Below, one piece after another: positions 38,606-50,497 of a stretch of 64,000 nt of DNA. A program made the position numbers and the translations under genes. The notes beneath the pieces are model-generated. The model saw nothing but the letters and a program-made list of their open reading frames with translations, was not told the origin of the DNA and made no database searches. The stretch spans positions 647,285 to 711,284 of the forward strand of contig JH720325.1 in the NCBI GenBank assembly GCA_000231825.2, in the 5' to 3' direction. The stretch is from Tetrahymena elliotti 4EA. Its lineage: Eukaryota; Ciliophora; Oligohymenophorea; Hymenostomatida; Tetrahymenidae. The first letter of the stretch is position 1. Each line of letters starts with the position of its first letter.

Positions 38606-41600
38606 ATGAACTTTTTATTATTTATTCTACTTTATCCTATTTTCTCCTATTCTTAAGACATATTTCTGACATAAAATATTAATGGTCTAGAAGAATAAAA
38701 TAAATTTATGAGTTGGTAAATACATTAATTTTTAAAAATTAGAATATTTTTATTTTTTTAGGTCTAAAAAATTCTTTAGAAACTTAACCACCTGCTATAT
38801 TTTATGTTAGACATGCGATGGCCCATATTAAAACAATTGTTCTTCATGCGATATATCAAACAATTTAATTTAATCTGCAAATACTTTAACATTTGAATGT
38901 ATATGCTAGTAGGGTTACTATCTAAATGCTAATACTTGTTCGAAATGTGACTTGTCTTGTAAATCATGTAATGGAGGAACTGATTAAGATTGCATAGAGT
39001 GTTAATCTAATAGAATATTAACTGATGGGTATTGTGTTTGCCCTTCAATGTTTTATGAAGATAATTAAGGACAGTGCTTACCTTGTATTATCAATTGCAT
39101 GAGCTGTAATTCTAATTAACCTCTACAATGTTAATAATGCTCCTAAAATAGAATATTTTAAAACTCTACCTGCTAATGCATTTAAGGATTCTATGAAAAC
39201 AACAACACATGTATTTAATGTAATAGCCTTTGTTAAGTATGTGCTATTTCACAGAATACGGGATGCGACTAATGTATAGCAAATAGCTCTTTATAAAACT
39301 CATAATGTGTATGTAATTAAACTTTTTTTTATAATAATTCTACTCAATAATGTGAAAAATGTGATCCAACTTGCTTAAATTGTTCAGGTCCAAATCCTAA
39401 TTAATGCCTATCTTGTTTTTCACTAAATTCATAGTTGGACCTTGGGATTTGCACATGCAATTCAGGTTATTACCAGGATAGTAATTTTTAATGCTAGAAA
39501 TGTTATTCAGCTTGTTCATCTTGCTCTGGTTCATAATCTCATTAATGTATTGGTTGTGTGTAAAATAGATATTTATTAAATGGAACCTGTACATGTATAG
39601 ATGGATATTATGAAGATGGTTCATCTGCTTTATGTTAATAGTGTTAATATTCCTGCTCAACATGCTCTAATGGTACTATAAATGGATGTTTAAATTGTCA
39701 GTAAAATAGACAATTAATAGGATTTGGTTTATGCAAATGCATTGACGGATATTTTGAAGATACGACAAATAAAAGATGCTCTCAATGTGATTATTCTTGC
39801 TAAACATGTTCTAACGCTTCTAAAACTGGCTGTATATAATGTCAAATTGGTAGATAAAAGTTAAGTGATGGCTCTTGTGTATGTAATCAAGGATTTTATG
39901 AAGACTCTAATCTTTAAACATGCTAATAATGTTAATATTCTTGCCAAACATGTACAGGTGGAAGTTCTTCTGATTGTCTTTCATGCTAGCAAAATAGAAC
40001 TCTACAAGGAAATAGTTGCTAATGTAATTAAGGGTTTTATGATGATTTTACCTAAAAAACCTGTTCTGCATGTTATTATTCCTGCTTGTCTTGCTAAAAT
40101 AGTCTTGTAGATGGTTGCTTAACATGTAAATAAAATAGATCCATCAAAAATGGAAAATGTAATTGTAAAAAAGGTTATTATGAAGATAGTTAATCATTGA
40201 TATGTCAAAAATGTCATTTCTCTTGTTCAAAATGCAGTAATGGTTCTGCTACTGATTGCCTAGCTTGTGTAAGTAATAGATAATTATAAGGAAGTACATG
40301 TGTTTGTGTTGATGGGTATTTTGAAGATATACCAAATAAAATATGTACCTAATGCGATTACTCCTGTTCAACATGTATAAATTCTTCTAAAAATGGGTGC
40401 TTAACATGCTAAAATAATAGAACTAAGCAAAGCGATAATACTTGTCTTTGCAATGATGGTTTCTATGAAGATTCTAATTAGATGTAATGTTCACCATGTC
40501 ATTATTCGTGTTAAACATGCACAGATGGGAGTCCTAATAGCTGCCTTACGTGCTAAACAAATAGAACTAAATAAGGAAATGTATGCACTTGTAATTAAGG
40601 ATTTTATGATGATAATTAATAGAACGCCTGTATCGCATGTCATTATTCTTGCTAAAATTGTAAAAATAGTTCTGCAAATGGGTGTAATACCTGTAAATAA
40701 AATAGAACTTTAAATGCAAGCTCAATCTGTCCTTGTAATAATGGATTTTATGATGATTAATTGGCCTAAGACTGTTTACCATGCTAATATAGCTGTTTAA
40801 CTTGCACAACTGGATCTAGCAGTAGTTGTGCAAGCTGTTAAACTAATCGATTTTTTCAAAGTGGAAAATGCATTTGTTAGCCTGGGTTTTTTGAAGACAT
40901 ATAAAATCAAAAATGTTCTCCCTGTCATTACTCTTGTTAAACTTGTATTGATGCCTCTACTAACTCTTGCACATCATGTGAATAAACAAGAAGTTTGACT
41001 AACAGTATTTAAAGTTTATGTATTTGCAAATAGGGATATTATGATATACCATAAAATTCATAGTGTTAGCTCTGTAACCCTAAATGCTTAAACTGTGTAG
41101 GTCCATAATCAAATATGTGTACCTAATGTGATTCTTAAAAAAATTTCACTCCTTCTAATTCCTAGGCTTCATAATTTTCTTGTATTTGTACCTCTAATAG
41201 TTATTATGATCCTATAAATATCACATGTTTGTTATGTAATTAAAAATGTGCTACATGTACAGGGCCTTAACAAACATAATGCTTATCTTGCTCATCTCTT
41301 CTATATAGAGTACTTATAGGCTCCTCATGTTAGTGTATGCAAGGATATTTTGAAAACGTTAAAGGGTAATGTTAGCCTTGCCATTCTTCATGCTATAATT
41401 GCATAGGTCCTACAAAATTCTAATGTTCCGAATGTGACCCTTTTTTTAATAGATTTTATAATCAAATTTACTCTACATGTGATTGCATTAAAGGCTTCTA
41501 TGATACATTATAACCATTTTAAACAGGTTAATTGGCTACTTAATCTTGCCTTAAATGTGATAATTTATGCTCAAATTGTGTTTAGAGTAATTTATGTGTC

Positions 41601-44435
41601 ACTTGTATTAACAACCTAATATTAGTTAACTAAAAGTGCTAATGCCCTCAAGGATATTATTTGGACATCTAATCCAATTTTTGTTTTGAATGCTACTATA
41701 CATGCTAAGATTGTGTAGGCCCAAATTAGGTGGATTGTTTAACATGCAAACAACAAATGATTTAAACTCCATCCTATTATTAAACAATTTCTCCATTTAA
41801 TTAATTATTTGGTTGCTCTTGCTAAAACAGTAATCCTGTAAATAATTGCATTAATTGTCATTATTCTTGTAAGCCTGATTCTTGCAATCCAGATTAACCA
41901 AATATTTGCTTAGATTGTAAGACTAATAGATAATTGATATCTCAGAAAACAATTAGTGGATAAATTGATTTAATATGCATTTGTAACAAAGGGTTTTATG
42001 AAGATGAAATTACTTAGGAGTGCAAACCATGTAATCCAGCTTGTGATACTTGTTTGGGTCCTTCTGAAACTAATTGCATAACTTGCAATTAAGATAGAAT
42101 TATAGAGTTCTAAAGTTCCTTGATAAATGGCAGGTGTTTATGTAAAAAAGGTTATTTTGAAAATTATTAAACAAGATCATGTCAAGCATGCAATTATTTT
42201 TGTGCTTCATGTGCAGGAAACTCTAGTTTTTGTACTGAGTGTAAGCAAAATGCATTTTTAGATTCTTTAGGTAATTGTAATTGTAAACCTTAATACTATC
42301 TTTCCACAGAAGGTGATTGCTAAAGATGTCATTATAGCTGCTAGAATTGCATAGGTGGAACAGAATCTGATTGCCTTTAATGTTCATCCCAAACAAGAAA
42401 TTAAGTTAGACTTTAATTTTAGCCATATTAAAGTACATGCTACTGTAAATAGGGATATTTTGATGAAGGGAATAGCTAATGTTAATAATGTAGCCCATAA
42501 TGTATGACTTGTAAATATTCTTCAAACTTTTGTTTAGAGTGCTATCCAGAAGAAATAAGTAAAAGAGTCTTAATTTCTAATTAATGCGTTTGTAAACCAG
42601 GATTTTAAGAAGATAAAAATGGTCTTTGTGTTTAGTGTCCATATGATTGTTTGAGTTGTGAGAATAATGGTAATTGCTTAACATGCATTAATGATTTAAG
42701 GATCCTAAATTAATCAACTAAAAGATGCTCTTGTAAAGAGGGATATTATGAAGATGTAAATACATCCTGTAAAAAATGTGATTATAGATGTAAAAATTGC
42801 AGTCAAAATTCAAGTACTTGCTCTGAATGCCATCCAAATTCTAGCTTGAATAGTCATCTAAGTTGCATCTGTAATAATGGATTTTATGCATTAGTACCTT
42901 CTTAAGATTAAGAGAATAATATTCCAGAAATTCCATTCTAAATGTGTTAAAAATGTTTATACAATTGTAATACTTGCGAAAATAATAATTCATGCACTTC
43001 TTGCCTTCTTTCAAACAGCGATGTCTATTTAAATGCAGATACAAAACTTTGTGATTGCTATTTTGGTTATGAAATGAAAGTAGACTTGTCAGCTAACACT
43101 TTCTAGTGTATAAAATTAGATAATTATATTATTAAAAGTTCTGAATCCTAAATTTAAAATGATTTAAATAAAATTTTAAAAATCATCATTTACATTTTTA
43201 ACATAATGTAAATATTTTCAATGTTATTAGGCTCATTTCTTGTATCAGATTTAGGTTTTCAAACTTATTTTGATATCTAATTGCTTCTTTATTACAATGG
43301 AATGAAATTGAACTTAATAATAGAATTTCTAGAACCTATTGAAAAATATTCAATATTTAAACTTATCAATATTATTAATCCATTTTAAAATATAACAAAA
43401 GAAGAAAACTATTTATCAGTTTACTTAAGGTCTTACAATATATAGACTAATATTTATAAAATAAGTGGTGGTTTTATTTTGTTATGGGCAGTAATATAAA
43501 TAGCATGTTTAATCTTGAGTAAAACAATATTTCATAAAAGATATGTTCTATTAGATTAAGCATATAAAATATCAAAAGGAAGAATTTTTCTTTCAAATTT
43601 GTTTAATAAACACCTAAAATTAATTTATATCTCCATTTCAAACGCCTTAACTTATTATCTGCTCTTTGCTCTTATTTTAGGAATTAAAGATCCTAATCTA
43701 AACATTTATCTTCCTAGTTATTTTATTCTAGCTTTTTTAATCATAATTTAGCTGCGTAATATAATTAAAGCAAAGTAGTATTTTTTAGATCCATTGTTGA
43801 TTTTTGAAGCTGATATAAAAATGAAAGATAGATACATAATTTCAATTATTTAACTACTGATTTCATGCATCTCATTTCAAATGATAGCAGATATGTCAAA
43901 TTTATTTTACTTGACATTTATCTTATCCTTTAAGATTATTTATGCTCTAATAAACATTTATAAATTAAAAGGAAAAATTTATTATTTTGAAATCACAATT
44001 TTTATTGAATTTACTACGATATTAAGCTATTTATTTTTTTTGATAATCACTTATCTTACCCAAGAAAAATATTTATCATAAAGTAGATAAAACTTAATAT
44101 TATTGCTATGCTTATTACTTAAAATTACAATAATTACTCTGTTTCTTTCTATTCAACTCTATTTTATATTTGATATAAGCCTTTAATTATATACCCGCAA
44201 AAAATAATCACTGGATTAAGATAAAATCTTACAAATAGTACAATTAAAAAAAAAAAATGCATCAAGCTCTCAAAAAAATATAAATACATCTGCCTTATCA
44301 GTAATGATATCAAAATATAATATTTTAAATTATTTAAAACAGAACTAATTAAATTGGTCTAATAATGGATTTAATGATTCAGTTCTAATATAAAAATAAT
44401 ATTTAAAAACTTCAAATTAAGTTAAATTTAATTGA
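38606..44435 (+). CDS. Cysteine-rich repeat surface protein with multi-pass C-terminus (copy A)
   Basis: Two exons, 38606-38715 and 38762-44435, joined by a 46-nt GTAAAT...TTTTTTTAG intron in phase 2, give 1,927 residues. Exon 1 encodes a signal peptide (MNFLLFILLYPIFSYS). Residues about 50-1,480 are a long run of furin-like/growth-factor-receptor-type cysteine repeats of roughly 45-50 residues, typically CHYSCxTC, then CxxC, NR, CxC and GFYED/GYFED. The C-terminal about 420 residues contain about seven hydrophobic helices and the module LSKTIFHKRYVLLD, which is shared with the two other copies. The protein is predicted to be secreted into the membrane with a large disulphide-rich ectodomain; a ligand-binding or adhesion role is only inference. 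Nearly all Gln codons are TAA/TAG, and no TGA occurs before the final stop. Confidence 0.88.
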
Positions 44436-44748
44436 CTCATGATAAACTCATACTTTTTAATAAATAAATAAATTAAGTATTTATAAAATTTATATTACGA
44501 AAAACTTATTAAATTATTTTTTATTATTGTTAGTACCTGTTAAATAATTTAAAAAATCTTAAAATTTTAATCAATATGTTATTTTAAAAAGAAAAAATTC
44601 CTTTATGTTTTAAATGTGATAGATCAATTTTAAATATTATTAATTATTTTATCAAAACCTTATACACATATCATATGAATGGTAAATTTTTATATAAGAT
44701 CTAAAAATTAATATTTATTGGATTTTATATTTTCAAAAAAATAAAAAT
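44436..44748. other. Spacer between Cys-rich gene A and tRNA
   Basis: About 0.3 kb of AT-rich DNA. On the tRNA strand the sequence just downstream of the tRNA contains the T run (tatattttcaaaaaaataaaa on the plus strand) that could terminate RNA polymerase III. Confidence 0.4.
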
Positions 44749-44821
44749 TGATTCCTCCGAGGTTTGAACTCGGGACCTTCAGTGTGTTAGACTGACGTGA
44801 TAACCACTACACTAAGGAATC
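44749..44821 (-). tRNA. tRNA-Val (anticodon AAC)
   Basis: The 73-nt cloverleaf folds fully: 7-bp acceptor stem GATTCCT/AGGAATC with discriminator A, D arm GTG...CAC, anticodon stem TCAGT/ACTGA with loop CTAACAC (anticodon AAC), 5-nt variable loop and T arm CCGAG-TTCAAAC-CTCGG. There is no intron and no encoded CCA, as in eukaryotic nuclear tRNA genes. It reads GTT and, with inosine at position 34, GTC/GTA. The internal A and B boxes lie in the D and T arms. It is the only GC-balanced island in a very AT-rich stretch. Confidence 0.95.
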
Positions 44822-45937
44822 AGAACACAGTAATTTAATTTATATTAATAGAATTATCTATGATTTTAGTTAATTAATGAAATTTGATTTAATTGTAGTT
44901 TATTAGATCATTTTTTAAATAAAATACTTTAATTTCTTGAAAAATCAAAAATGTACTATTTTACAAATTAAAGATTTCCTCATTAAATAATATGTTCTCC
45001 TAATACTATTTTTTTATACAGAAAAAATAACTCTATAATAAAATATTTATCCTCTGAAATTAATTAAATATTTTAAATAATTCGAATTTAAAATAATTTA
45101 TTTAAAAATGAAAAAAATTTTTAATTTAAAATGAAATTAAAAAGATTAAAATCTAAAAAAATTCAATCCATTAAAATATTTTTTTCTTGTTTACTGTTCA
45201 ACCTTTTTGCTTTTTTTATATTGTTTTTATTTGTTTAATAAGATTAATATATTTTTACTCTAATTGAAAATATATTTTAGAAATATTTTTTACTTTTAAA
45301 AAAGAAAATTGTAATGCCTTTCAATTTTTTAAATATTGATTTTAATTAATATGTTGGAAGAGAATAATATTTAATTCATTCGAACATTTTTCTCAGATTT
45401 TTCATTCAAAGAATAATTCACAAATAGACCATTTTAAAAAAATAATAAGCTCTTTTAGTGTAAATAGGATATTCATTTAGAATAATGTTTTCAATTAAAA
45501 ATTTTCAAAAATTAAAATATTAATTACAATATCTTTTTTCCAAAAATAATTAAATTAAATTCAAACTATTTTCTAAGAATTTTTGTTGTAGACAAGTTTA
45601 TTATAGACACTAAATATTTATATAAACTGATAAAGTTGGTTAAATAGAAAAAAGGGATTGAAATAAAAAAATTATGAAATATTATTTTATTTTTTAAGAT
45701 TTTTACAAATTACTGTTAAAATAATAACAAATTTAACAGAAAAAAACTATTTTATTTAAAAAATGTTTTAAGATTATCTATCTTTCAAAGCCAAAAAAAG
45801 TTAAAGGAGATGCAAGTTTTATTACTTAAATAAAAATATTGATATAGACGCTAGTTTTTTTATAAATTAGGGAATCAGAGAGACGCTTATAATTGTTTTT
45901 AAATAACAAAAATTTATAAAAAAAAACTACTTAAAAA
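44822..45937. other. Intergenic spacer upstream of the vWA gene
   Basis: About 1.1 kb of extremely AT-rich DNA with no supported ORF or RNA gene. The start context of the following gene, AAAAAATG, fits ciliate usage. Confidence 0.45.
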
Positions 45938-47899
45938 ATGTCACCAAAAAAAACTTTAGAAAAATAAAAAGATAATAAGAAATAATCTCAATAAAAGTTA
46001 TCACAAGATTCAGAGAAAGAGAGCTAAAGAGTAGAAATACAAAAAAAAATATCTAAGCCTAGTGTCTAGAATTCTGGTAAACCTAATATCTCCTAGCGTG
46101 TGAAATAATAAAATGTCTCCTCTATTTTACCTTTTTCTCCTCAATAAATATAAACACAGATTAAATAATAATTGCCTTAATTTTTATCAGAAATACACAA
46201 AGAAGATGAGATTCAAGAGATAACAGAAGGAAATAATAGTAAAAAGTTTGAATATGATTTAGAAAAAGGTCTTAGAATAGATGCTAAACCTTTATAGAAA
46301 CACTTTAAATTTAACAAATCTCAAGATTAAATTATTCCTATAATGGTTTCTGTGAAAACTTTAGACTAAAAAAGCGAAATTGGTATCTAATAAAATTTAT
46401 TAGAAGGCAGGCCAAATATTGATTTAGTGTGTGTCATTGATAATTCGGGATCTATGAGTGGTACAAAAATTCAAAATGTAAAATATGCTATTTTACAACT
46501 TATGGAAATGCTAAATGAAAATGATAGATTATCATTAATTTTATTTAATAGCGATGCCTAATAACTATGTGGGTTAAAAAAAGTAAACTAATAAAATAAA
46601 TAAATTCTTTCAAATGCTGTAAATTCAATTTATTCTACTGGTGGAACAAATATTACAAGTGGTTTGTAAACAGCTTTTTCAATCTTGCAAAATAGAACAC
46701 AAAAGAATAGTGTTTCCTCAATATTTTTACTTTCTGACGGTTAGGATAATGGCTCTGAGAAAAAAATTAAAAACCTCTTATAAACTACCTATCTAAGACT
46801 ACAGGAAGAATGTTTTACTATTCATTCATTTGGTTTTGGAAATGACCATGATGGTCCTCTAATGTAAAATATTGCTCAGTTAAAAGATGGTAGCTTTTAC
46901 TATGTTGAAAAAAATGATTAAGTTGATGAGTTCTTCATAGATGCGCTTGGAGGTTTATTTTCAGTTGTTGCCTAAGACCTTAATCTTAAGGTTTAAATTA
47001 GTACTTAAAATGAATCATTTCAAAAATTCTTCAAAAAATCATACATTTCTTAAACATATGGTGGATCTATGTGGACTACAGTAAAATAAAATGAAGAATT
47101 ATCTATAAAAATTAACCAAATTTTTTCTGGAGTTTCAAAAGATTTTATCTTTGAAATTACAGTCCCAAAATCAGAGGTAAAAGAATTATAAGATTTTGAA
47201 AGAAATCTAGAGCTTATTAAAGTTCAGTTAAATGCAAGTCCTATCAATCCATAAAACACATCAAAAGTTGTAAAAGAAAATAATTTAGTGTTAACTCTCT
47301 TTACAGAAAATGAATAAGTCGCATAAGATTCAGAAATCAATGACAATGTAGAATTTAATTACTTAAGAGTGAAGGCTGCTTAAGCTATAGAAGAAGCAAT
47401 AAAATATGCTGATAAATAACAATATAACTAAGGTCAAATAGTTTTATCTGACATGCTAAAAAAGTTAGAAAAATCTCATCCTAATAATTAAACTAAGCTC
47501 AAAATCCTAAAAGAAGACCTCATTTAATGTTAGTAAAATGTTTAACCATAATAGTATTAGTTTTAAGGAAAGTTTCATGCTTAATAATAATGTGTTAGTC
47601 ATTATAAATAATAATCATAAGCCATAAGATAAAATGATATGTATTAAATTCAACTTTAACAACAAATGGTTCAGTAATAGTAATAGCTAAAATAATAACA
47701 ATAAACACAGCAATAAACATAATAAATACAACAATTTATTTAATGGAATCCTAACTTATAGCAATAAACAATATTGCATGGATAATAGCTAAATAATTAA
47801 ATGATATAAATGGCATAATTTTAATAATAACAATAGCAATAATAGTTTGGTTAATATCCTTCTATGTTGCCATAAAAATAACCATCAGTTTAAAAATGA
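45938..47899 (+). CDS. von Willebrand factor A domain protein with Gln-rich C-terminus
   Basis: Single exon of 653 residues with no signal peptide or membrane segment, so probably cytosolic. The vWA domain spans about residues 160-350 and its metal-binding (MIDAS) site is complete: DNSGSMSG (D-x-S-x-S) near 168, the Thr in TGGTNITSG near 235 and the Asp in LLSDGQDNG near 267. An intermediate region follows, with a helical segment (AIEEAIKYADKQQ) near 490. The last 130 or so residues are mostly Gln, written with TAA, TAG and CAA and interspersed with Met, His and Asn. vWA domains with MIDAS bind ligands through a divalent cation; the partner is unknown. Standard-code translation destroys this gene, especially the tail. 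Confidence 0.92.
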
Positions 47900-50497
47900 G
47901 AAATATAATAAAAGTCGCTGAAAATAAATATTTTCCTAAATATTTGAGAGAAAAATAGTAAAAGTGTTTCTTCTCTCATACTTTTACAAATAATTTGAAA
48001 TTTAATATAAATAAAATGCTGTATTGTTAACCTCCATTTCACATATTTGTTCAAAATAAAATTACTTTTATAAATACCTACTTTAATTGCTTTAATCACA
48101 ATTATTTTTCTAAATTTGTTCTTTCGTACAATTTTTCTTATTTCATCAGAAGAACTAATTTACTTTCTGAATGATTCTTTTTTGAATAAAATTTTAAAAA
48201 TATCTATTTTTGAATAAAAAATAATGCAATAAATCTTATATTAGGGTGAGAAGTTTTCTGCATCTATTTTTATCAAGAAAAAGTGTTTTCTGATATTTTA
48301 TGTGATTTCATTTTTTTTAAACTGAAAATTGAAAGTTAAAAATCAATTAAATCGAACCAATTATTGTTTGAATATTTCCTTTTCTTTTTGTAGGGTCTTC
48401 AGTATAATATTTGCTCTTAAAAATAATTATTATTTTGATAGAAACTTCTCTTCTAAATTTGTAATCTTAGAGAAATTTTGTTAAATTGAGCAAATTTTTC
48501 TAAACAAAATATAGGTACCAAAATGATTTAAAAAGAATTACATGTTCCTAATAAAAGCGCTTTAAAATCTTCCTATGAATTAATAAATGATTTTTAATTG
48601 TATAATATTTTAATCATCATATTTTTCTATAATTTGAATTTTTTATTAAGAGCTATTTTTTTGATAAAATTAGTAAAAATCTAATAGTAAACAAATAATT
48701 TTCCTATGAACTAATTATGGAGTATTAATTCGAGGATATAAAATGAATAATAATTCAATCATTTTTAAAATACTTTTTCAAAAATAATTATAATCCAAAT
48801 ATATTTTGGTGCTTTGTTAATATTTCAGAATTTATTTGTTTATCATTTTTACTTTTTAATTTAGTATGAATGAATTCATAAAATATCAACTAAATTAAAT
48901 ATAAAAACATGCAAAAATTGTTAAATATTATAATGAGAGAGTCTGGTTAAATTATTTTGTAAAAGAAATAAAAAATAAAAAATAACTTTTAAATTCTAAA
49001 TGTAATGAAACTTTACTTTTTATAATTTAATAAACCTATCAGATAATGTGTTTTTTATCAATTTATTAAATAATTACTACATCTTAAAAAAATATATTTT
49101 GTAATTTTTATTGAAATTTCTTCTAGAAAAATTTAGCCATGTTTTTGAATAAAATAGATTGAAGATTACATTATTGAAGAATAAACTAACAATAAAAGAA
49201 ATAAATAAAAATTTAATTTACAGATGTATATCAATTAGAAGAAATTATCTTAGTACTTTAATTTTTATGTCTGTGTAAACAAATAATATTTATTACATCC
49301 AAAGCAATGAATTCTAATGAATAAATTCTTATCTTAACTAATCTAGTTCAGAATAGTATTCGTCGTCTAATAATGAGTCTTGTCTGTAAGTAAGTTCATC
49401 AACAAAAACTTCACATCTTGAATAATAAATAAAAAAGATTATATTTATCAAAACTTACATAAAAATTGTGTAATTAATAATATATTCCTTAAAAATTCGC
49501 TAAGTTGAAATACCTATCTAAAAATGGCATCATTTAACTATTAAATGAGAATGACAGCTTCTTATAAAGATAAATGATGATACTTTATCTTATCTTTAAA
49601 TTATGTATATAAAATAATTTATTTTTATAAATGAATTAATGATTATAATAATCTTTTTAAATTTTTAACAATGTAATCTGAAAAACAAATTTTTTTCTTC
49701 TGCACAACAAACTTAATTCACTCATATAGCTTTATTATCTATTTATATAAGAATTTCTATTCAATTAATAAATAAATTAAAAGGTAAATCTTTTTTTATG
49801 AAAGTGGTAGTTATATCTTACACTTTTAAGATAATTTTTTTTTCAAAAGCTAAAATTATCCTACACACCATGTGAAATAATGATTTATCTAAGTAATTTC
49901 TAAATGAAAATAATTGTTTTTTTACCTAATACTTACATTCAAAAAATCTTTACAATATTATTCTAAAAATTGATTATAATAATTTATGTATTCATAAATA
50001 TAAATTCTTCTTGAGTCTTTAATGTTTAAATTCTAAAGCTTTTTTCAACACCAATTTAATTTATTCTTAAGCTTTTTTTAGTATTTTGTATATATTTTCC
50101 TTAAAGTAGCAATTCAATAGTATTAAATTTGCAAATAAATGATTAATGGACTTAATAAGTATAATAAGATATCCTTACAATTAATTAAATTTATTACATT
50201 AATTCAAACAAAAAATCGGTACAGAAAGATTAAGGTTTTTCTCACTTTTGTCCTTTTGATAGTGATCAAAAAAATCAAATCCAGCTTTTTTTATTAGAAT
50301 CTTAAAAAAGGATTGATTTTCCAATTTTCCTTAATCAATTATAAGAAAAATATTAATGTTTGCACCAAAACAATAATCAAAAATAAGAATTTATTTTTAA
50401 TTTGATGAACATTAAAAAAATTCTTTAAAAAAAGCAAAGTAAAATTTAGTATCAGTTTACAAAGTAAGGGTTTGAAAGTTACTATTCTTGTGAAAAA
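47900..50497. other. Long intergenic region between vWA and Cys-rich gene B
   Basis: About 2.6 kb of AT-rich DNA. Apart from the possible minus-strand exon pair near 49.2-49.5 kb listed separately, I see no ORF, RNA gene or repeat. Confidence 0.4.
49210..49500 (-). other. Possible small minus-strand gene fragment with an intron
   Basis: On the minus strand positions 49458-49417 read GTAAGT...TTATTCAAG, a near-ideal 42-nt ciliate intron. The sequence after it opens in one frame as CEVFVDELTYRQDSLLDDE and continues acidic (EYYSELDQLRQEF), unlike random AT-rich DNA. The matching phase upstream soon meets TGA without an ATG, so further exons or a start could not be placed. It is reported as a candidate only. 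Confidence 0.25.

Noticed and set aside
39397..39663. Minus-strand 88-codon ORF inside Cys-rich gene A, and similar antisense ORFs at 40567-40809, 52704-52994 and 61139-61402
   Set aside because: They are antisense shadows of the repetitive Cys-codon sequence, which produces long complementary frames.
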